Below, one piece after another: positions 60,694 through 64,000 of a stretch of 64,000 nt of DNA. The DNA lies in contig DF239773.1 of NCBI GenBank assembly GCA_000507305.1, positions 101,308 to 165,307 of the forward strand. The letters run 5' to 3'. A model generated the notes under the pieces. That model made no database searches and had not been told where the DNA came from. It saw only the letters and a list, made by a program, of their open reading frames with translations. This DNA comes from Breviolum minutum Mf 1.05b.01 (Eukaryota; Sar; Dinophyceae; Suessiales; Symbiodiniaceae). A program made the translations under genes and the position numbers. The stretch's first letter is position 1. Every line of letters starts with the position of its first letter.

Positions 60694-62167
60694 ACCAAGC
60701 AACCTCATCGACTTGGCTTCGACTTGGATGACCAGCAGGCAAGCTTTCCGGTTTGGTTTCACTTGGCATCTTTTCGTGGAATTTGTTGAGGTATTCTGAA
60801 CGCCGCCCTTCCCATCCATTTAATAAAGAAAAACAAGATAAATAATGCAGGAGGAGGCGTGAATTTCTGGATAAAGATCAAGATGTCAAGGCAACAACTG
60901 TCAAAGTCGTGACGGCACTTTCATTGAGGGAGGTAGAGGCAACATGTTGATTAGAGGAATTCAAGGAAAAATCAAGTAAGTCAACTGTTTCCAGCCATCT
61001 TCATTTCTTGCAAGTGGTCAATTCCTCAACGTCGTCGTTATCCCTTTGGGAAGATCGACACGGAAAAGATGATGACATATGAGAAAAACGATTTGCATCC
61101 CCACCTTCAAAAAGTTTATGAATGCGCATTTCCAATTTCATGGATTATGTCACTGAGAAGGAACCCCAGCAACTCTGGTTCTGATGACAGGACCTCTTGT
61201 AAAGTATTTTGTGGGTATTAATAAAAGGGTGGAAATGTTTTTTTCAGAAACATCAACTGCGATAACAACTGATAACGATAGAGTATAGTGGAGTCCAAGG
61301 CTTGACAAATCAGCCACTTGGTTTCAAGATTGTTCTCATACCACTAGCACAAAAGCAACACGGCTAGGGCTCCCCCAAAAGGGCAAGTCTCTGTAGTATG
61401 TATATATTGTATCAAAAACCATTTCATACGTGTGCATTAGCACACCACGTATAATAACATACTTACAATTTTTGTGATAATGTTTATATATACACACTAT
61501 AAATGCACTCAGAAGCTACGAGTATGGTAAATATCTCCTGACATTCCAGCAACTTGAATTCAGGTCATCATTATGGGAGGTTTCTGCTTACCTCCAGCAC
61601 CTCTTCAAACGAGATGTGCATGTTTAATCACTCTAGTTCACTGAGAAATGCCCGTGTAATACATTCGTGTGTCAAGCATCCCATCCTATCGGGAAATTCT
61701 GACTAGGACAAATCTTGCTAACCACCACAGGCATATAAAAATTGCCTGTATAAACAGATGATGAACTTACAATTCACTAATTGCAGGATTGCTTTCATCA
61801 ATATATATATATATATACATATATGGCATCCAGTTAGCCAGGGATAGGGATGCAACCAACTGATACAGTACAACACCTCAACAGCAACAGGATGCAACAG
61901 GATTGACCAAAAGCTACAACAAAAATTGAGCCTCCGTCCAAAGAAAAAACAGGCATGTCTTGTTTGGGGCACCAATATCTAAAAACAGCGAAATCATTCA
62001 CAAACATTTCAATCTCTAAATCTTTGATACACACAACTCCCCCTCTATGTTTCTTGAATATCTATAGTACTCGTGATCGCAGCCTGACCATGTGACTTAC
62101 CGCAGGGACTCTCATGCCCAAACGAGGAAAAGTCCGCATCAGGGGTATGCGGCCGGGATTTCAGTAT

Positions 62168-62179
62168 TGGTAGCGGAGC
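62168..62179 (+). other. candidate primer-binding site
   Basis: TGGTAGCGGAGC is close to the sequence complementary to the 3' end of eukaryotic initiator Met tRNA (TGGTAGCAGAGG). It lies 89 bases before the gag ATG, and TTTCA shortly upstream could be the end of the 5' LTR. One or two mismatches remain, so this is a candidate only. Confidence 0.45.
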
Positions 62180-62267
62180 TTGTTTTAGCTTGTTTTAGCT
62201 TCGCGGTGCCGGGGTGCACCGTTGGCAGGTTTGCCTTAGGTTAGGCTGATCACCTGTGATCGCAGCC

Positions 62268-64000
62268 ATGGCGGAGTTCGGTTCATCCTTGAAGTACTTT
62301 TCTGGAGATGACTGCGACTATCGTGAGTACAAGCGGTGGAAGCAGTGGGCCATCAATAAGATGCGGGTGATGGAGAAGCTGCCGAAGGAAGCTCGTGGCA
62401 GTTTCATCTGGACTTTACTGCAAGGCCGTGCTTTAGAGACGGTCGAGCATCTTGCTGAAGCCGAGTAACAGAAAGAAGGTGGCGAGACGGTCATCTTTGA
62501 TATCTTGGACAAGAGGTGGCCGGAAAAGGAAAGAACTGACGAGATGGGAGAGAACATAGCAGAAGTCTTTGCACTACGAGCCAAGGAGAATGAGACTTTG
62601 CGTCAGTGGAGCGCTAGAGCTTTGGAGACATTCGATCGGTGCAGCAGGAAGTCGGGGGTGAAGTTTCCTCCAGAAGCAAGAGGATGGATCTTGCTGAACT
62701 GCAGCGGAATGTCAGAGAGCGACAGAGCGGTGATACTGGCGAGGTGTCAGGGGAGCTTGAAATTCGAAGATGTGTCTCAATCGATGAGATCTTGCTTTCC
62801 GGACTATGTGGTGCCGAAGAAGAAGAGCTATCATGCACATGTTCTCGACGATCTTGCTGGGGATGATGATGGAGCTGGAATGGCCCCATCAGGATCAACC
62901 GATCTACAAGATGTGGAGATGTTCCTAGCCGAACATGGCCATGATTTCAATGAGCCCAACGAAGAGAGTGAACTAGTGTTGGAGGAGGCGGAAGCTGCTG
63001 AAGTACTTGCAGCAACCTGGAAAGAACGTCGAGCAGAATTGAACAAACTCCAACGTGGTCGCAAGTTTGCTCAAGCACAAGATGTCAGAAGATCGTTCAA
63101 AGTGGATGTCGAGGAGGTCAAACGTCGTTCTCGCTGCTGGAAGTGTCAGAAGATCGGGCATTTTGCCCGTGATTGCAGGAGCAAGGTCGCAGCAGCATCA
63201 GGAGCGTCTTCGACTTCACACAGCACCAATCGAGATCACGCTGCCGGAGCAGTAGAACATCTGGAACAAGTGCCCGAACATTTCGTATGTAGTGCTGGTC
63301 ATGCTTCCGAGGTCGGAGGCGATGCAACGGAGATTCTGTTGGTGAGCAGCCCGGGGTACGCTGTTTTGGATAGCGGGTGTGGAAAGACGATTATTGGTGC
63401 AGAGACCCTCAAACAATTCATCGACATCTGGAACAAGGAAGGAATAGAAGTTCCTCAAGAACGAGTGGAAGAGAATGCCTTCAAGTACGGCAATGGACAT
63501 CGAGAAGTAAGTCATCGGAGCATTGACATGCCGGTGACGATTGGTGAACGCTCTGGTGTGGTGAGGGCGGCAGTGGTGAAGGGCAATGCACCGCTGTTGT
63601 TGTCGAGACCGTCACTGAAGAGACTTCAGGCACGATTGGACTTCGAAGGTGACAAGTTGGAGCTGTTCGGAGCCACTACGGTGGACGTGAAGGTGAACAG
63701 TGCTGGGCAATACGTGATTCCGGTCGTCAAGTGTCATCTGGATCGTTCGGAAGTCAATGATCGATTGCCGGAGATGCCGCCAGAAGAGCCGTCATGCCAC
63801 TCGGTGTCGTTCGGTAAGAAAAGGGATAAAGTTAAAGATTTTTGGGAAATTAGGCCTAAAGATAGGGTAGTTGTTAGGCATCATCGCAAACCTAGGCAGT
63901 CGTTGTTCACACCATGCCATACTCAATGTCCCATCCAGGTATCTGATTTGTTGCCGAATCGTGTGACCCAGATTGATCAGGATCATAACCATCAACAGTC
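62268..64000 (+). CDS. retrotransposon gag-protease polyprotein (one in-frame stop, partial)
   Basis: The ATG at 62268 opens MAEFGSSLKYFSGDDCDYRE, a typical start of a gag of this type. Codon 67 (62466-62468) is TAA. After it the same frame is open for all of the remaining 1.5 kb. Codons 290-303 form the zinc knuckle CWKCQKIGHFARDC. Codon 368 is the Asp of a protease site (LDSGCGKTIIG). Around codon 537 there is a basic stretch RHHRKPRQSLFTP. The lone stop may be a disabling mutation, a readthrough site, or a sequencing error. Transposase-type genes are not present, and polymerase and integrase lie outside the window. Confidence 0.85.

Larger units (their letters stand above)
46461..62160. 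other. long region with no recognised gene
   Basis: No exon with a family match was found in about 15.7 kb. Small GC-richer patches at about 49260-49330, 53390-53470, 53940-54040, 54950-55030, 56950-57080 and 57890-57960 look like exon islands by composition, but none gave a recognisable protein in any frame. Inverted-repeat elements are dense here. Confidence 0.5.
62168..64000 (+). mobile_element. Ty1/copia-type LTR retrotransposon, 5' part
   Basis: The element starts with a candidate primer-binding site and runs off the right edge of the window. It encodes a gag-like region, one CCHC zinc knuckle and a DSG aspartic protease in a single frame. The order gag-protease in one frame and the single zinc knuckle suggest the copia group, but integrase and reverse transcriptase are not in the window. 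The upstream LTR could not be bounded because its partner lies outside. The nucleotide composition from about 62.1 kb is more GC-rich than the flanking AT-rich DNA. Confidence 0.85.

Overview
The window looks like nuclear DNA of a dinoflagellate, probably of the Symbiodinium/Polarella type. The sequence shows AT-rich, microsatellite-laden DNA in which recognisable coding sequence occurs only as tiny GC-richer islands of 27 to about 110 bases separated by kilobases of intron. Many intron boundaries use GC as well as GT donors. The window holds many short inverted-repeat elements that resemble introners, a TIR-like multi-membrane protein of a type common in these algae, ankyrin-repeat exons, a plant-type TTTAGGG telomere motif, and a Ty1/copia-type retroelement. 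The species is an inference. No spliced-leader sequence, rRNA or tRNA was found.

Layout. All recognisable host genes read on the minus strand, so they are listed from right to left. (1) A JmjC-domain protein gene at about 46.5-37.9 kb is seen as five exons. (2) A long open frame of 536 codons at 34825-33215 encodes a TIR-like, multi-pass membrane protein. (3) An ankyrin-repeat gene at 32.7-27.8 kb is seen as seven exons, several of which join in phase into 33-residue repeats. (4) An EF-3-like tandem ABC ATPase gene spans 24.4-4.0 kb. At least fourteen exons occur in the same order as the domains of elongation factor 3, and the gene probably continues off the left edge because the second signature and Walker B motifs are missing. 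(5) At the right edge, on the plus strand from about 62.17 kb, lies the 5' part of a Ty1/copia-type LTR retrotransposon with a primer-binding-site candidate, gag, CCHC zinc knuckle and protease. Its frame is open to the edge except for one TAA at codon 67.

The rest is intron or intergenic DNA. It carries large trinucleotide arrays (1.43-1.69, 3.23-3.54, 10.67-10.93 kb), many (AT)n tracts, and at least six families of 90-130 base inverted-repeat elements. Several families recur five or more times in 64 kb with degenerate copies.

The genes have no obvious joint pathway. A unidirectional row of genes is typical of dinoflagellate chromosomes. The EF-3-like protein would act on ribosomes, the JmjC protein would be a 2-oxoglutarate/iron oxygenase if its metal ligands are intact, and the TIR-like and ankyrin proteins have no assignable partner here. 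Most long open frames in the window are microsatellite or intronic noise and are left out. Exon edges were placed by eye from frame, family alignment and AG acceptors, so they may be off by a few bases.
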